Shown here piece by piece: positions 32,322 to 45,273 of a stretch of DNA of 64,000 nucleotides. The DNA comes from Lunularia cruciata. Taxonomy: Eukaryota > Streptophyta > Marchantiopsida > Lunulariales > Lunulariaceae. The notes beneath the pieces were generated by a model. That model was given only the letters and a program-made list of their open reading frames with translations. It searched no databases and had not been told where the DNA came from. The position numbers and the translations under genes are program-made. How positions within the stretch are numbered: the stretch's first letter is position 1; every line of letters starts with the position of its first letter. The DNA is taken from NCBI GenBank assembly GCA_948567375.1, contig OX419758.1:47621001-47685000 (forward strand), read 5' to 3'.

Positions 32322-34142
32322 TTGGTATTAAACTAGAATAGGATGGTAGAATCTATGGACCACCAAATTAGTTTCTTCTACACCATTGGGATTTTTATAT
32401 CTCTGTACCACCAATTACAAACCTTTGTACTACCAAAGCACCATTTCCAAAAATTAATCACTTCACACTTTGGCCAAGATTTTCTTAAATGCAATCATCT
32501 TGTTTGATAAACCTTTGATCCTTCATATTGTAGCTACAATAAGCAGTAGATGTGTTTCATCTATGGTGTTAACCTAGATAATAACAAGTAGGTAGTGTGG
32601 TAGAGCAATAGTCATAGTGTCAATACCCAAAGTTATCATTGTTATGCAACAATAGATCAAACACCTTAATTGTTTTTTTAAGATCATGATAGTAAAAAAT
32701 AAAAGCAATTGGAGAGAGTTATGTTTCAAGAAGAAGAAGATGGAGTTTGATTCCAAAACAAAAAATATCTGAAAGCAACAATCTATTGTCTGTAGTAAAG
32801 AAAAAATTTTCCAATTATGAATGGTATTTTGAAACCACAAATCTTCTAGATGATCAAAGATGAATCCTCTTTGCTTCAAGTCAATTAGATGGAAATAAGA
32901 ACTATGAAGAACTAGGGTGGCAATGTTGGGTGGAGTAGACTCAATGGAAATTTCTTGCTCTAATTTTGACATGGGAAGACTTTAAGAGTGTAGTTCTTGC
33001 AATAAGCGGTAAATGTTGCATGAGGTGCATGAGATTGATTTGCAAAGTTGAAGCATGTTGGTTTCTTGAGAAGTAACATTACTTAATTCCAAAACACCAT
33101 GATTATTTTTCTTTACATAAAAGGAAAAAAAATGAATTATTTTGTGATAGGATTGAAATCACATACCAAAATATAAGTCATCATATGCAAACTCAAACAT
33201 CTTGAAGAAACCATACAAATCATTGAGTGTTTTTACTCCTTGGTTGCTATAACTTGGTCCCAACCTTGACCTCCACAAAACCTAAAAACATACCAAATAT
33301 GGATGGCATTGATATCATCCAACAAAGATCACTTGGTATGGTAGACCAAGAGTGACTTAACCAAAATAGTAGTTTATTTTATTATTGCAAAATTGGACAT
33401 TGCATTATTGAATGTCCAAACAAGAATAGATGATATCAACCAATTGCCCAAAAATAGTTCTTGAGCATGATGATCAAGAAAATGAAAATTCTCAATAAGA
33501 AATATCATGTCATTTATTAAAAACCTAATTAATTCCAAGTAGATTAGAGGCTCAACCTATGCAAGTTAGATTTACTTGCAAGGTACAATATCCAATTATG
33601 GTGGTAGAAGTTTGGTTGATTGTGGGAGTTCTAAGAATTGCATGTCCATATAGTTAGCAAAGGAATTAGATATTCTTGTAAAGTCTTGCAAATTAATGAT
33701 GGTGGATGATAGGGTCTTGGATTTTGAATCTCATAACCTATTATATTCAAGATTGGAAAAAACTATCCTAAGTGTATGAGGTTTGTAGTAACCCTCTTAC
33801 TCTATAATATCATTTTAGATCTTCTTGGCTTGAACATCATAGAGTTCAATTTGATTGGGCCCATTTACAAATTCAGATCCAACACCAAGGTAAGAATTAC
33901 CAATTAGGTATGTTTGTACTTTTGAGGAAAACACCTAAGAGTAATCAATCCCAAGATGAGAATTTTGTCAATGTAGCAACTATAAAGCAAGCTTTGGAGA
34001 AAGATGTTCCTATTTTTGTAAGTGGATCAAACCTATTGCACAAGGGGACTTTGATGAGTACAAGAAGCCTCAAAAATTAGTTGTTGATCAAATAAAACAT
34101 GAGTTTTTAGATTTGTGTCTAGGTGATCTTCCAAAGGGCTTA
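32322..34142 (+). pseudogene. gag and protease of element D
   Basis: Nucleotide alignment to element C 5169-7130 holds throughout: 'aatctatggaccaccaaatt' (32350), the gag core, a zinc-knuckle relic near 33380 (C..K.GHCIIEC pattern), the protease end ILDLLGLNIIE-like near 33810, and the 'ttccaaagggctta' block just before reverse transcriptase (34127). No long frame survives. Confidence 0.72.
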
Positions 34143-37100
34143 TTTTCATTATCCACTTTTCTAAATGATCCATTTTTCTTTATTTTTGTTGTTTTATAGT
34201 GTTATAATCAATATATAAAGCACTAGGATAGTCACATGTAGGACAAATTGATTAGTTTGGGCCTAGTCCCCTACAAAGTTAGGATGTCAAATCATGGCAT
34301 GAAAAACCTCCTAATGATTGTAGGTTTATGAAATAAATAAAGACTTGGGGTCATATTATAACCACCGTCATCCCAAACAACCATCACAATGAGGTGTATA
34401 ATACAAGTTGGCCCACAATGATGTTTGTAGTTTCATGGACCTTCTTCATACATGATGGGGTATGAAAAAATCTGGTCAAACAACATTCTTTTTGTTTTTC
34501 TTGCCATTTGAAAATTCCACTAACTATGTTTTTTGTGCACATCAAAGAACCATTCATGACCATTTCTTGCAAAGAGTTCACACATGTGGTTTTGACCGCA
34601 ACACTTCACTTGCTATCATGACAGCTAAGGAATGATTGATGGGCTAAAACTGGAAAAGTGTAAACCCATCTCATGAGAAGTTACTTTTCACTTATCTATT
34701 TTCTATTCTTCTGATGCAAGAAATTGCTCAAATATCTGTCCAAGATTTGTTGTGGTAAAATCAAGTGCAGAATCAAAAGAGTGTGTTGCTGGGGAGAGGG
34801 GGGGAGAGAGGAGGTTATAGGGTCAAGACTAGCCTTTGATAATTAAATGATGGCAAATGAAAGGTCAAGCAATAAAGTAGGATAAGATTGTCCACAAACC
34901 ACCCAAATTTTTTGAGTGAGGATTGCATTGTAGGGCAAAATACTTAAATGGAAAAAATCTATACTTCTTGCTATGGGCCCTAAAACTGATGGATGTATCC
35001 CTAATAGAAGGAATTAGGAATAACAGTTACACAATTGGTAAGACATTGGGAGCCAATCCAATCATGTGGACAAAAGATCATTGGCAATAAGTCTTAGGAG
35101 AGAAGTGTGCACCATTGGTCAGATTTACATTGATCCTCCTCATGGTAGACCAAGCAAGAACCTGAAGGCTAAGATAGATGATTCATTTGTTAGAGAGAAG
35201 TCCATGGATATATACAAGATAGAATTTTTTAAAGCCCCAACCCAATGAGTTGTAACAAGTCAATGATAAATTTGTTCTAATTAAAATGAACCTCATATGT
35301 AAATCTCAACCAAGCCTTCTTTTCCAACGCTTGCACAAAGGAAAACTTATGAGTTAGGGGCAGACATCCTACAAATGAATCAACAAGACTTTGGAGGATA
35401 TGGCCAAAGGATCAACTACAATTATAGCTCCCTCCATTGTACATTTCTACATTGGAATGAATTTATTGATAAAAGAAGAGAAGGAGAAATTTCCCAACCA
35501 CTTCTACCATCCAACATAATTTAGTAGACATCTTCACCTTGCTAAGGAAATCACCAAATACCATAAGGTGACAAAGATTATGCTTGTATCAAGAATTGTA
35601 TACCCTTAGAAGTATATATCCTTATAGAAGTCAATGAATCAAACACTACAATTACAATTTCTAAGAATGTGTCTATTATAAAAACCAAAACTCAAGTTTC
35701 CAAGAAGCAAACCGAGTGGGTTTAGAAGAAAAATCCACAAGAAAGCACCTATAAGAAGAGGACAAACCCATAAGAGTAGCCAACAAAATGGTCAAAACAA
35801 GTTGAGATGGATAATACTCCTAAAAATACATCACAAGCTCAACATACTATACAAGTGGACCAAACAAGAACAATGAACATGATGGAGGACATTTGTCATT
35901 ATTTGAAGTACAAAAATAATTTTCTTGTGTGGTTGATGTTGGTGTATTTTTTGCATGCAATTACTCCGGCAATGGAAATATTGGAGAATATTTTACTGTT
36001 CTACAAAGAGTTTGATTTCATAGTCAACAAGACTTATGAATTACCTACATGGAAAGTGATTGCAATTATGAAGGGCAAACTTGTATATTGTACCAAATTG
36101 AACAAAGTCAAAGAACACTTTACAAAAGAGAGTACATTGTCACAAGAAAAGGATTGGTTGCTAGAAAAGTTTCAAAAGGACAAATTGGTGTTACAAGAAT
36201 AACAAAAGTTCATCTTCGAATGCCTACAAATGGAGGTTGGTGTTGTACAAGACAAGGTCATGGAGCAACAAACCCAGCATAGAAAACAAATCAAGGCAAG
36301 AGATGAAGAGGTAAGAACCACCAAGATAGAACTAGAGGTCGCTAACTCTAAGGCATCTGTGGTAGAGGCTTGGTATAAGAACTTGAAGGAACTTACCAAT
36401 CTTTGTATTCAAGAACTCACAATGAGCCTGAAATGATCACAAGACAAGGAGGAGGAAATCAAGACTAAGGTATGAGAAGACCCAAAGACAAAGCTCCAAC
36501 AAGAACAAGATAACTTGATGAACAAGACTATTGGGCTTCTCATGACCATAGAGCATAGGTCAATGCAGCTCCTAGGCCAATTGGAACAATTTTCCAACAA
36601 AACAACAAACCAATTAGATATCCAAGACTTCAATATGTAGATTGAGGCTCTCAAGAGAAAATTTCTATACAAATGACCAACTCAAGGCTTTATTCTTGAA
36701 GTTGAAAAGTCATACTAACTCCAAGTTCAAGGAAACATAACCAGGTTTCACCAACAAGGTTGCCAATTATAAGAAGAAGCTTGTAGAGCTTGTTCAAATT
36801 TGCAAAGGCACTGGTAGTTTGTCATTGGTATTGCTTAATTGTCTTGTAGATGAGTAACAATCCCAACAATGTCTTATGAACAGAGCTGTAGAAAACTTTG
36901 TAACAATCAGTTCATCACATCATTTGTCCCATTCATATCTCATAGTCATAGCCAAAATGCTTCATACTTGTAAATAGTTTGTAGACCTTAGTGTAGATTC
37001 AAAATCCAAGTGGACCTCTATACAACAAAAGACAATAGACAATTTGTTGAGTTGTTAGTTCCATGTCAAATGTGCCAACTTGGAGATTAGATTAAGATAA

Positions 37101-38050
37101 GATATAAATCTTATTAGTTAGGATTATATACACTACCGGATTTCTAGCACAAAGTAGCCTCTGGATCTCTTGGCAGTTAAGTAGGAAATGTATATAAGGC
37201 ATTGACCCAATTTTTCCTAGGTTCATTTGGTGCATCTTTTCATTGTAGTTAATAAGGCTTATGGCATCAAGATTATCAAGTCAATATTTATGTATCGTCT
37301 TCTCTTTGTATGAATGTTTGCATACTTAGTCACTTAGTTGTGAAGAATATAAGCATAGAAGCTAAGCACTAGAGTGAATGAATCATTTGTGTAGAACTAG
37401 AGGATAGATATCTAGGTGCTCTACATAGGTCAGGAATGATCTTTTAATGGACATTTATAGGCCTAGGTATTGTTAAGTACCACAAATTAGGAGACTAAGC
37501 AGCATGAGTTATTCTAACCTCTTCTATAATGGTGCCTTTTGGGAACCATGGAACACTATATTTTAGTCTTAGATGTCAAAGAAAGATCTGACTCCAACTT
37601 AGTATATGGATTCCATTTTCATACTTGTAAGTCATCCTAAGCATTATTGATATTGTATGGCCCAAAGTTTGTAAAGGGAGTGCAAATGGTAGAGCATGGG
37701 ACTGTTATTACAACAGTAGTCAAGAATTGGGTTGGGCTAATTGGAGGATAAGGAAATTCTAAGGCAAAAAGACCTTTTTTACAAATGATCCATTACCTTC
37801 AAGAGTCCTTTGGACTATACTTGCAATGAAAGTGATCTGTGGTTGCTTATATTTATGTAGTATGCCCATAGAGATAAGACTACACTCTTTTTTGAATTAC
37901 TTTGCTCAAGAGGTTAAATAAATAATAATATATTGTCATTATTGTGACACTTTTACCTCATTTTTAATCATATCTAACTTGTATCCTTTGGGATTGACCA
38001 GTTCTTACCATGCTATTACAAATTTGAACAATACCATGTCAGTATAGTTA
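34143..38050 (+). mobile_element. Element E: insertion in D carrying an unrecognised coiled-coil ORF
   Basis: Element D's pol is interrupted between 'ccaaagggctta' (to about 34142) and 'ttaccctttgattgagc' (from about 38068), by comparison with C at 7118-7137. The inserted ~3.9 kb contains a protein-coding relic shared with element F on the opposite strand. There is no reverse transcriptase or integrase. Exact ends and target duplication are not resolved. The tail 37100-37290 (with 'gtaggaaatgtatataaggc') is also present, reversed, in F near 42590-42720. Confidence 0.55.
35350..36670 (+). pseudogene. Coiled-coil ORF relic of element E
   Basis: Broken plus-strand frames. Near 35410-35560: STTIIAPSIVHFYIGMNLLI and LAKEITKYHK, homologous to F's STTIVYPFIVNLYINMNLLM and LKEITKYHN. 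At 35807-36202: NNFLVWLMLVYFLHAITPAM, EILENILLFYKEF, homologous to F's PWLMVAYMVHTMKPVMEALE. At 36230-36660 follows a charged coiled coil with Lys/Glu heptads. In both copies the order is a hydrophobic conserved block, a low-complexity linker, a second conserved block and a coiled coil. Family unknown to me; a plant mobile-domain or Gag-like protein is possible. Confidence 0.5.
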
Positions 38051-39010
38051 CCCTTTGATTGAGCTATTGCCAAGTAGTACTCAAGTGAGCAGACTAATCC
38101 ATTGGCTCTCACCAGGGGAGTTAAAAGAACTTCAAAATATACTAAGGAGCATCCTTTACATTTGGAGCATGTGAAAAGTTGGCATCATTGATAGGAATAA
38201 TAACTATAATTTTTATATCAAGCTTGAGTATAAACCAAAAGACTTTCATATAATTCCTAATGCCCTATAAAAAAGACCTTATCTGTATATTCTTCTTGAA
38301 TCTCCCATGATAACATCAATCATCACAATATCAATGGACTCAAAGGTACAAAGTTAACGGTTTCTTTACAACAAAATCTTTTTCTCATCTTTTGCAAAGT
38401 TAGCATATGAATAAAACACCTTTTAATTAAGAATGGCCTTTTCTTTTATGAGAATTGAATCTACATTCCAACTATGAGAGATCTATGAGGTGTGCAACTT
38501 CAAGAAGTGCATGATTTACCAATTGTTGGATACATGGGCATGGATAAAAATTAAGTATCCTACAATCTCAATGGCAGTGGCCAAACATGGCACAAGAAGT
38601 TTGAGAGTTTGTCTAATCTTGTGCAATTTCCAATGCAACAAGATATGCAACCAAAAGCTAGGTGAACTACTTCAACCACTACCACTTCCACCTACAATAT
38701 AGAAACATATGAGCTTAGATCTTACAAGATTGTTTCCAAAGATAGACCAATGCGATCTAATAAATAAATAAAGAAAATTGTGATTTTTATTGGAAAGTTC
38801 AACAAGAAAATTCATTTGGAATCTACCTTGAATAGAATAGATGCTCCAACACAGCCAAGATTTATTTTAACACTATCTTCTAGCACCATGAGATGCAAAG
38901 GGTTCTCATCTCTAATTATGATCTTCAATTCATATTAATTTTGGCAAGCACTCTTCAAACTACTTTGCACAAAGCTTGCTTTGTTTGTGGCCTATCATCC
39001 TCAAACATAT
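38051..39010 (+). pseudogene. pol remnant of element D (RNase H end and integrase)
   Basis: It resumes at 'ttaccctttgattgagc' (C 7121), runs through the LSPGELKELQN block, then jumps at about 38157 to the end of RNase H (LEHVKSWHH, SLSINQKTFI-like). Most of the reverse transcriptase (about 1.1 kb) is therefore deleted. The integrase zinc region (38490-38690) and core (to YHPQT.. near 38995) follow. It is cut at about 39010 by coiled-coil-type sequence of the H family. Confidence 0.65.
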
Positions 39011-39065
39011 GGGAGCAAAGAAGGAAGAAAGCATGACCTTAATTTCAACACACACACCTTAGCCT

Positions 39066-39100
<35 letters not shown>

Positions 39101-39994
39101 TAATCATTCTTCATGCGAGGTTCACTAAAGGTATATTTCAACTCTTCAATCTCCTCTATAGGATCACACTTTTGATTGAAGTTGATTCTTATCATGTCTC
39201 TTGCCCTCTCTTCCCAACACAAGTCTCCAATCCAACTCAGTCCATTGAGTCAGATTTCCTCTCTTTTCTTCTACCTCGGGACCATCTATAGTATAATAAT
39301 TGGAAGTGATTTTTTCCATAAAACCTAAAAAAATCAAGTTCAAGGTCCTAGCCAAAACATGATCCAAAATTGGCTTAAGACTTCAATCCTAGCTACCATG
39401 TCCAAATTGTGAATTGTAGGGTTTTCCATTACAAGTTCTAGAATCTGTGTGATGCACTTTGTTGGCATTGTGTGCTCTTTATCTCTTGGTCGCTCACAAA
39501 TTAAACCCGTGACTTGGCTCATAATTCTAACTCTCTCAAGACAACTCTTCAAAGGAACAAGATAGCACTTTAGCATTGCATAATACCCTTGACAAAGTCT
39601 TGATTTTATACTTCTCTAATACGCAATCATTCTTCAGTTGAGCATCAATTGAAACTTATGCATTCTGCATGATTTATTCTTGTCATTGTCAAATTATCCT
39701 AATCATGAAGTAGCCATTTTTGCTGAATGTACCTTCTTGGTTGGTTTGGCCTGAGTAAAATTTGTTAAGGTGTCTTTGGATCAGGTTGATCATTTCAGTG
39801 CAAAGTAACCTTAATTTGCGTCTACCACCCTTCCATTCCAATCCAAGTCCTTCTTCCTCTAACATGAAGTTGATTTCCACAAGTTGGATCCTAACACACA
39901 ATGCTTCTCTTCTTTCTTCCATTTGGCTTCAGTTCAACTTTAACAACACACTACTTCTCTAAAAACAAACAAAACAAACAATGTAGACACCACA
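39011..39994 (-). mobile_element. Fragment of an H-type element
   Basis: Minus-strand Glu/Arg-rich broken frames (39576-39001) resemble element H's coiled-coil protein in composition. The right end, read on the minus strand, starts TGTGGTGTCTACATTG. This matches the H right end (TGTGGTACCCACATTTTTG), followed in both by a T-rich run. The boundary is therefore at 39994. The left end is near the break in D at about 39010, so this is a truncated copy. Confidence 0.45.
39043..39097. repeat. CA microsatellite
   Basis: Interrupted (CA)n: 'aacacacacacc' then after a short break 'taacacacac...acacactt', about 17 uninterrupted CA units at 39065-39098. Confidence 0.9.
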
Positions 39995-40379
39995 ATTATG
40001 CAATAAAACATTATAAAGATAGATATATCCAAATTATATAAGACAAATCCAATCCTTAATGCAAGGTAAAATACATGGAAGAACCATATCAATCACGCAA
40101 GCAAGTAACTTATTGTAAGCACCATAAGGTCTTATATGCTAAAGAATTTAACAAGCAAAAAGTTACTTCATCTTATGGTATGTTTAAAATTCAATCTTAT
40201 GCAATTTTAATGACCTATGGTTGTTCAAAGTATTGTATACAAATATTAGTTACAAAGGATATTAGGATTTTTGTTGCACTAATGAAGGCTTCTTATGATG
40301 ATTGAGAATAGAAAATACCTAACTTTTGACTCTTAATCTAAGATTGGACAAGAGTATATAAAGCCAATGAAGTGTATAT

Positions 40380-40860
40380 TTATACATTTATAGTATCCTA
40401 TCATTCTAGGCAGATCTTGGCTTCAATAGTATCATGCTCAAGTTGATTATGCAAAATTAAATTTTTGAATAATTACAAAACAACTAAAATGATCATGTAC
40501 TTGGGATGCTTTGCACTTCTGGTAAAGATGTCAAATATTACATAACTTGTCATGGAAAGTTAAATAGTAAGTACAGATTTTATTCAATAGTTGATGAAGG
40601 ATAGGATTTTGAATATCACCAATAATAAGAGTTGATCAAGCAAAGATAAGGATAAAATATCCAAAGGTGGATGATGAGTTTCTACAATCTTTGCATATGT
40701 ATTTCTAGATGATTTAGCTAAAGGTTTATCTCTTGATCTATAAAGTCATTTGGAACACATTTGTGAACTAAACACTTACTAGTAGACCTATGTATTGCTT
40801 AATACCAAAGGAATTAGAAGATCTATTGAAAACCTAGAATTGGATCTTGTAAAAAAACTT
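40380..40860 (+). pseudogene. Ty3/gypsy protease-reverse transcriptase fragment
   Basis: Near 40392-40420 the plus strand reads YPIILGRSWL, the C-terminal block of a gypsy protease. Near 40690-40860 it reads a decayed ...FLDDLAKGLSLDL and PKELEDLLKT run, the lead-in to reverse transcriptase. No frame is intact and no LTRs are assigned. 39995-40380 holds nothing I recognise. Confidence 0.4.
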
Positions 40861-41010
40861 ATCCTTCATAATACATTATCAAAAGGAAGCTCTTGTAACA
40901 TAGTTTTATCTTTTATTACTATCTTAAGCTAATCAAAACTAATTTAGAATTTTGGTTAAACCTCATTTTAGATAACTTATTTTAACTATTCACAATACCA
41001 AACTATATAC
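40861..41010 (+). repeat. Fragment related to the 690-bp LTR at 8689-9378
   Basis: 'cttaagctaatcaaaactaa...actattcacaataccaaa' parallels 9240-9350 and 48915-49010. Only the right part of the LTR is present. Confidence 0.4.
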
Positions 41011-41279
41011 CTAAATAGTGATAGTCTTGCATCCATTATCATCCCTAATGATACCAAAACCTTCTGTCTCTCTTTTCTTCTGTCTCTCCTTTCTTCTTTC
41101 TCTTGCTACTCAAAATACTCTTAGTTTCTTTCTTTCTTGAAGGTAGGATTCAAAGAAATTGATTGGCTCACAATGATGTTGACCTTATGACCACAATTTG
41201 TCTCATTGTTGCTTTGGTATCAAGAAATTATACACATCAAGCTTCTTCCATGTAGTCTTTATGGCTGATGATACAAGTT

Positions 41280-42490
41280 GATGGTACAAGTATTACCAAT
41301 GAGGTATAGAATTTTAAGAAGAATATGCATCTTATATAAAATTAGCTTTTCAATTCTTTTATGCCAAAAGTTCCAAGTCAATGCACTTAGAATGTTAGCA
41401 TTCAATCTGTCATACATACTCTCAACTACATTTTCAGATGTTATCTCTTACCTTCTTTTCATAAGAAAGGTGTATATGACTCCTTCCTTGCTTTTACTAG
41501 GTCACTCATAACCTATTCGTCTATGTTAGATGGAATATGTGCAATTTTTTGAATATGGCCTCTACTTCTGCAACCAAAATAGTCATATTATGGAATTTTC
41601 TTTTTGCTACCCCACTCTATATAGATAAGTCTCATTATTTCTAGGATTTTTTTTGAAATTTAAAAGTCTACTGCTCTTTTCTCCCATACTTGCATAATGT
41701 TGATCTTGAGATCCGCTAGTTTCTCAATAATGATTTTGAGAAAGATCTTTTGGTAGAAGTGCAATTATGAGCAACTTTTATGTGTATATGAAAATGTGGT
41801 GACTCAATATCCACATACTTGTGATAGAATAGGTAATAACATGTCATTCCCTTGAGGATACGAGTTAGAATTGACTAAAAACAAGATGAATGGTGTCACT
41901 ACAATGACAATATGTTATTTCATGTTTTAACCTCTTGAGCAACATCATTCCTCATAGAGAGTAATGTTACCAAAACTAAAAACATAACAAAACTCTATGC
42001 AATCTATTCTTTTTTGTATAATGGGTCAAATTTGGAGGATTACTAAAAAGGAGGGGAGGAGTGGTTCATTCATAAGAAAGGTCACTTTGTTTTGAAAGCT
42101 CTCATTTCCCCTATTATTCATCCAAGCTTTGGATCACCATTGTGTGGTTTGTAGGAGTGACAGTTTGTATGCTACCCTTGGTACAAGATATATACAATGT
42201 AATCTACTACAACCTTTCACAAATGATGTTTGATGGCTTTCTGAACTAAATAAGAGTAAGAGATTTGAAAAGTTCCATCACCTTGACAATTATACTTGTA
42301 ACATAGTGTTCTATCCTTCCTAAAAGGAATGATGTTATGGGAATTTAAAACAATTTTTGATACTTGATCTAACATATGGATATTACTTGACAAGACATCA
42401 AGCTTGAAAAGGCTTGTTCTTGTATTGTTCTTGACTTTGGCAAAGCCCCTAGAGTAATATACTCTAGTTCCACATAAAATCAACTTTTAC
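41280..42490 (-). pseudogene. Ty1/copia-like integrase remnant
   Basis: On the minus strand near 41620-41585 is S-G-V-A-K-R-K-F-H-N-M-T-I, which matches the NGVAERKNRTI block at the end of copia integrases. It is followed by EAIFKKLHIFHL (usually A.SML..KLP). Upstream (right), 42483-42217 is a frame ending near a Cys-containing stretch but without a clear GAG_pre-integrase motif. Rated low because it rests on one motif. Confidence 0.35.
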
Positions 42491-43099
42491 CTCTAGTGCT
42501 TTGGCTTGTACCTTAGAATTTTTCACTCTTATGTTTATTGAGTATGCCATCATTCATTCAAAGTGAAGATTAATACACATACACCAACTCATGAGTCTTG
42601 ATGGCATAAACTTCCTATTTATTGCAAAAGAAAGATGCATCAAATGGACCTAGCAAACATCAGGCCTAAGCCTTTTATACATTTCCTACTTGGCCATGGA
42701 AAGGTCCAATGCTTACAATGGATAGAGATTTCCTCGTTACATTTAAGCCATCAAGTGTTGATCATATCTTAGCTCCTAACTCTAAACCTAATGTTAGGTA
42801 GCTACAAACTATAATCACCTCAGCCAGTGGTAGTTGACTTCCAATGGACTAACACTGCTTTTCTTTTATTAATCCAAGTATATATGTATGAAGTGTGTAC
42901 ATCCAATAAATTCCTAAGTCTAAAAAGTCAAAAACACCAAAAATATATATGATGACACTCCATCATTTGGAAATGAAAACAACTATTGTTATTTTTAAAG
43001 ACTCCATTCATTATTCCTAGATAGGAAGGGCGGGTGGTGCTTAGGACTACCTCTCAACTCCTTTTCATATTTGAACAAGGTAAATGAGCTCCTTCTTGT

Positions 43100-44511
43100 A
43101 TCCATCCTCAATTCATTCTATGGTGGTTTGAGCCTCCTCAAACTTGGCATTAGTGTGGCTTTGGAGTTTGCAAATAGTGCTTAGTTGCTTGTTTGTGTAG
43201 GTTTTCCTCTCTAGCACATCAATTTGAGTATGCAAAACCATTGCCTTTGTACATTGGGAGGTTTCATTGGCCATGCACTCCAATTAGCTAAGTAGTTGAG
43301 TGGTCATATGCCCAATAGTTATGAGCAACCCCAATTGTTTGATTTTCAAATTGGCTCAATTCAATGCTAAGTTTGTTTGTCATCTCTTTACAAATCCTCT
43401 TTTCTTGCTCCAACACCTTCTATTGTTGCCATTTTAGGTTGGTAGAGAAGTTGGAGATGCAAAGGTCAGTCAACTATTTCAAATTATTGTATCTGTTCTC
43501 CATTGTCTTTGTATCAGCTTGGGCCATTTCTAGCTTTTTTTTAGAGCTACAAGTTTGTCATCTTGGTTTTGGATCTTTGTTTCATATTGAGTTTGTTGGT
43601 GGAAGACTTGCATACTAAAATTGTCAACCTCCTTCTTCAACCCTTGGATTAGAGTTTTTTACTACTCTTTCCATTTTATTTCCTCCCTTTGGAACTCCTC
43701 TAGGTGCTCCTCACTTTCTTTGTCCTTCTCATTCATCTTGGATTGGACTAGGTGATGCAAGTGATATATGAGGACCACCAGTTCTTTCATCTTTGGATCC
43801 AGCTTTTGGTACAATGGCAGAATCTCCTCCAATGCTTCCATCACTGGTTTCATGGTATGGACCATATAGGCCACCATTAACCAAGGCAAAGAATTGCCAT
43901 CCTAGCTCAATTGTTTTTGCAGGGCCTCCTTTGTTTTGGGCCTGTTCATTGGTTCTTTGTTTGTTCTTTTTTTCTTTGTGCAACATGGGGTACTTGTCTT
44001 GGCTTGGAATGACCTTCTCCTTTGGTTTGCAAGTCAGAATTTACTCCTTGTCTGTGCCAATCATGTTGTCTTTAGGTAGGGATTTCTTGTTGGCAACTTT
44101 CTTTCTTGTTTGTTTGTTCTTCCTACACTAGGGACATTGAAGATTGCCATGCTAGGATTTTTGGGCTTTGGCAAGACATCCTTGCCTCTGCATTGTTAGT
44201 CATCTTGAAAACATTGGTCATTGTGCAAGTTTGTTTTGTATGATGCTTTGTCTTGTAATGCAAGACTTTGCCTTTGTTAGAAGTTGATTTGTGGATTGGA
44301 GCTGTGGTTGGGATGATGGACTCTACAGCTGGTGTCTCCTCTTGTCCATTGGATATCCTTCCTCTACAACAAGCAGGAGAAACTATTGGAATTTTTTTGG
44401 GTACCTCACCCTCTTTATGTACCATGGATGATGAAATTCACATGAAAGAATCCTTGCTCCCTAACTTTATGGTTTGGGCTATTGTGGCTACCCTTTTTCA
44501 ACTGTTCCTTG
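43100..44511 (-). pseudogene. Element F coiled-coil ORF, C-terminal part
   Basis: Minus-strand frames: 44425-44123 (polar, Lys/Thr-rich linker), 43986-43729 and 43889-43662 (PWLMVAYMVHTMKPVM, LEEILPLYQKLD, then EEHLEEFQREEIKWKE). The WLMVAYMVH...PVMEALE.ILPLY block matches element E's WLMLVYFLHAITPAMEILENILLFY. To about 43100 a decayed coiled coil follows. Confidence 0.5.
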
Positions 44512-45273
44512 TATAATACCAAGAGCTAGCCATATGATTTAGATGTGAAATTTGGTTTGGTAGCATCTGGAATGATGTTATACATGATGGAAAAAATAGA
44601 TCACATAGGAGTATCACCAAAAGAGTACTTCTTCTAATAATGCAGAAACCAAATAGACTTGAAAACCTTAGAATCAATAGCTAGACATGTGATTTAAAGA
44701 TAAGAATTGGTTTGGTAACATATGGAAGGATGTTACACATTATAGAATTAATAGATCAGAAAGAGGTATCACCAAAAGGGAAATTCTACTAATAGAATAA
44801 GAACCAAAATATACCTGAAATCTTTGAAAGCAATTTTAGAGGCCTAAACGGATGAATTAAGCCTCAAAAATGTGCAATTTCCCCTCCCCCCCCCCCAACA
44901 AACGGAGGAAAGGCTGGCCTTCCTTCCTCCTGCTTTGTCTCATCGAGAGCTTTCCAATGGTACCTCACCCTCATGATCTTGAGATTCCTACAAGAAGATT
45001 CCTTAAAAGATTCTCTCTAGTCAAAGTTGGTTTGACCAACCAGATAGGACCAGGACCAACATGTCATCCAATTAGTTGATCCAAGGGTGGAGCTTGCTAT
45101 CATGTCACCTATCTATGTCCCTAATCCTATGATGGAGCTTCCTTGGATGAGATCATCTTTGTCTATATAATAAACAGAAGGTGCTCCTTGGGGGCATCAT
45201 AGGTTTTGAGTATGAAATTATGTGTTTCTCATGGTGTGTTTCTCTTCAGGTCTCCTATCCTCAGAGTATTACA
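44512..45273 (+). mobile_element. Solo LTR, long-LTR chromovirus subfamily, with target duplication
   Basis: It starts TATAATACC and ends GTATTACA. Flanks are CCTTG at 44507-44511 and CCTTG at 45274-45278, perfect. 762 bp, with the subfamily's internal tandem duplication (units about 44512-44672 and 44673-44830). A run of 12 C at about 44886-44897 is a local expansion. Removing the LTR restores continuity of element F. Confidence 0.93.

Noticed and set aside
34143-38050. LINE or autonomous retrotransposon in D
   Set aside because: No reverse transcriptase or endonuclease motif was found in any frame and no poly(A) tail at the right edge.
39043-39097. Telomere-like or centromeric repeat
   Set aside because: Plain CA microsatellite.
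44881-44900. Poly-C run as a functional G-quadruplex signal
   Set aside because: Lies in a dead solo LTR and is absent from the sister LTRs; most likely slippage.
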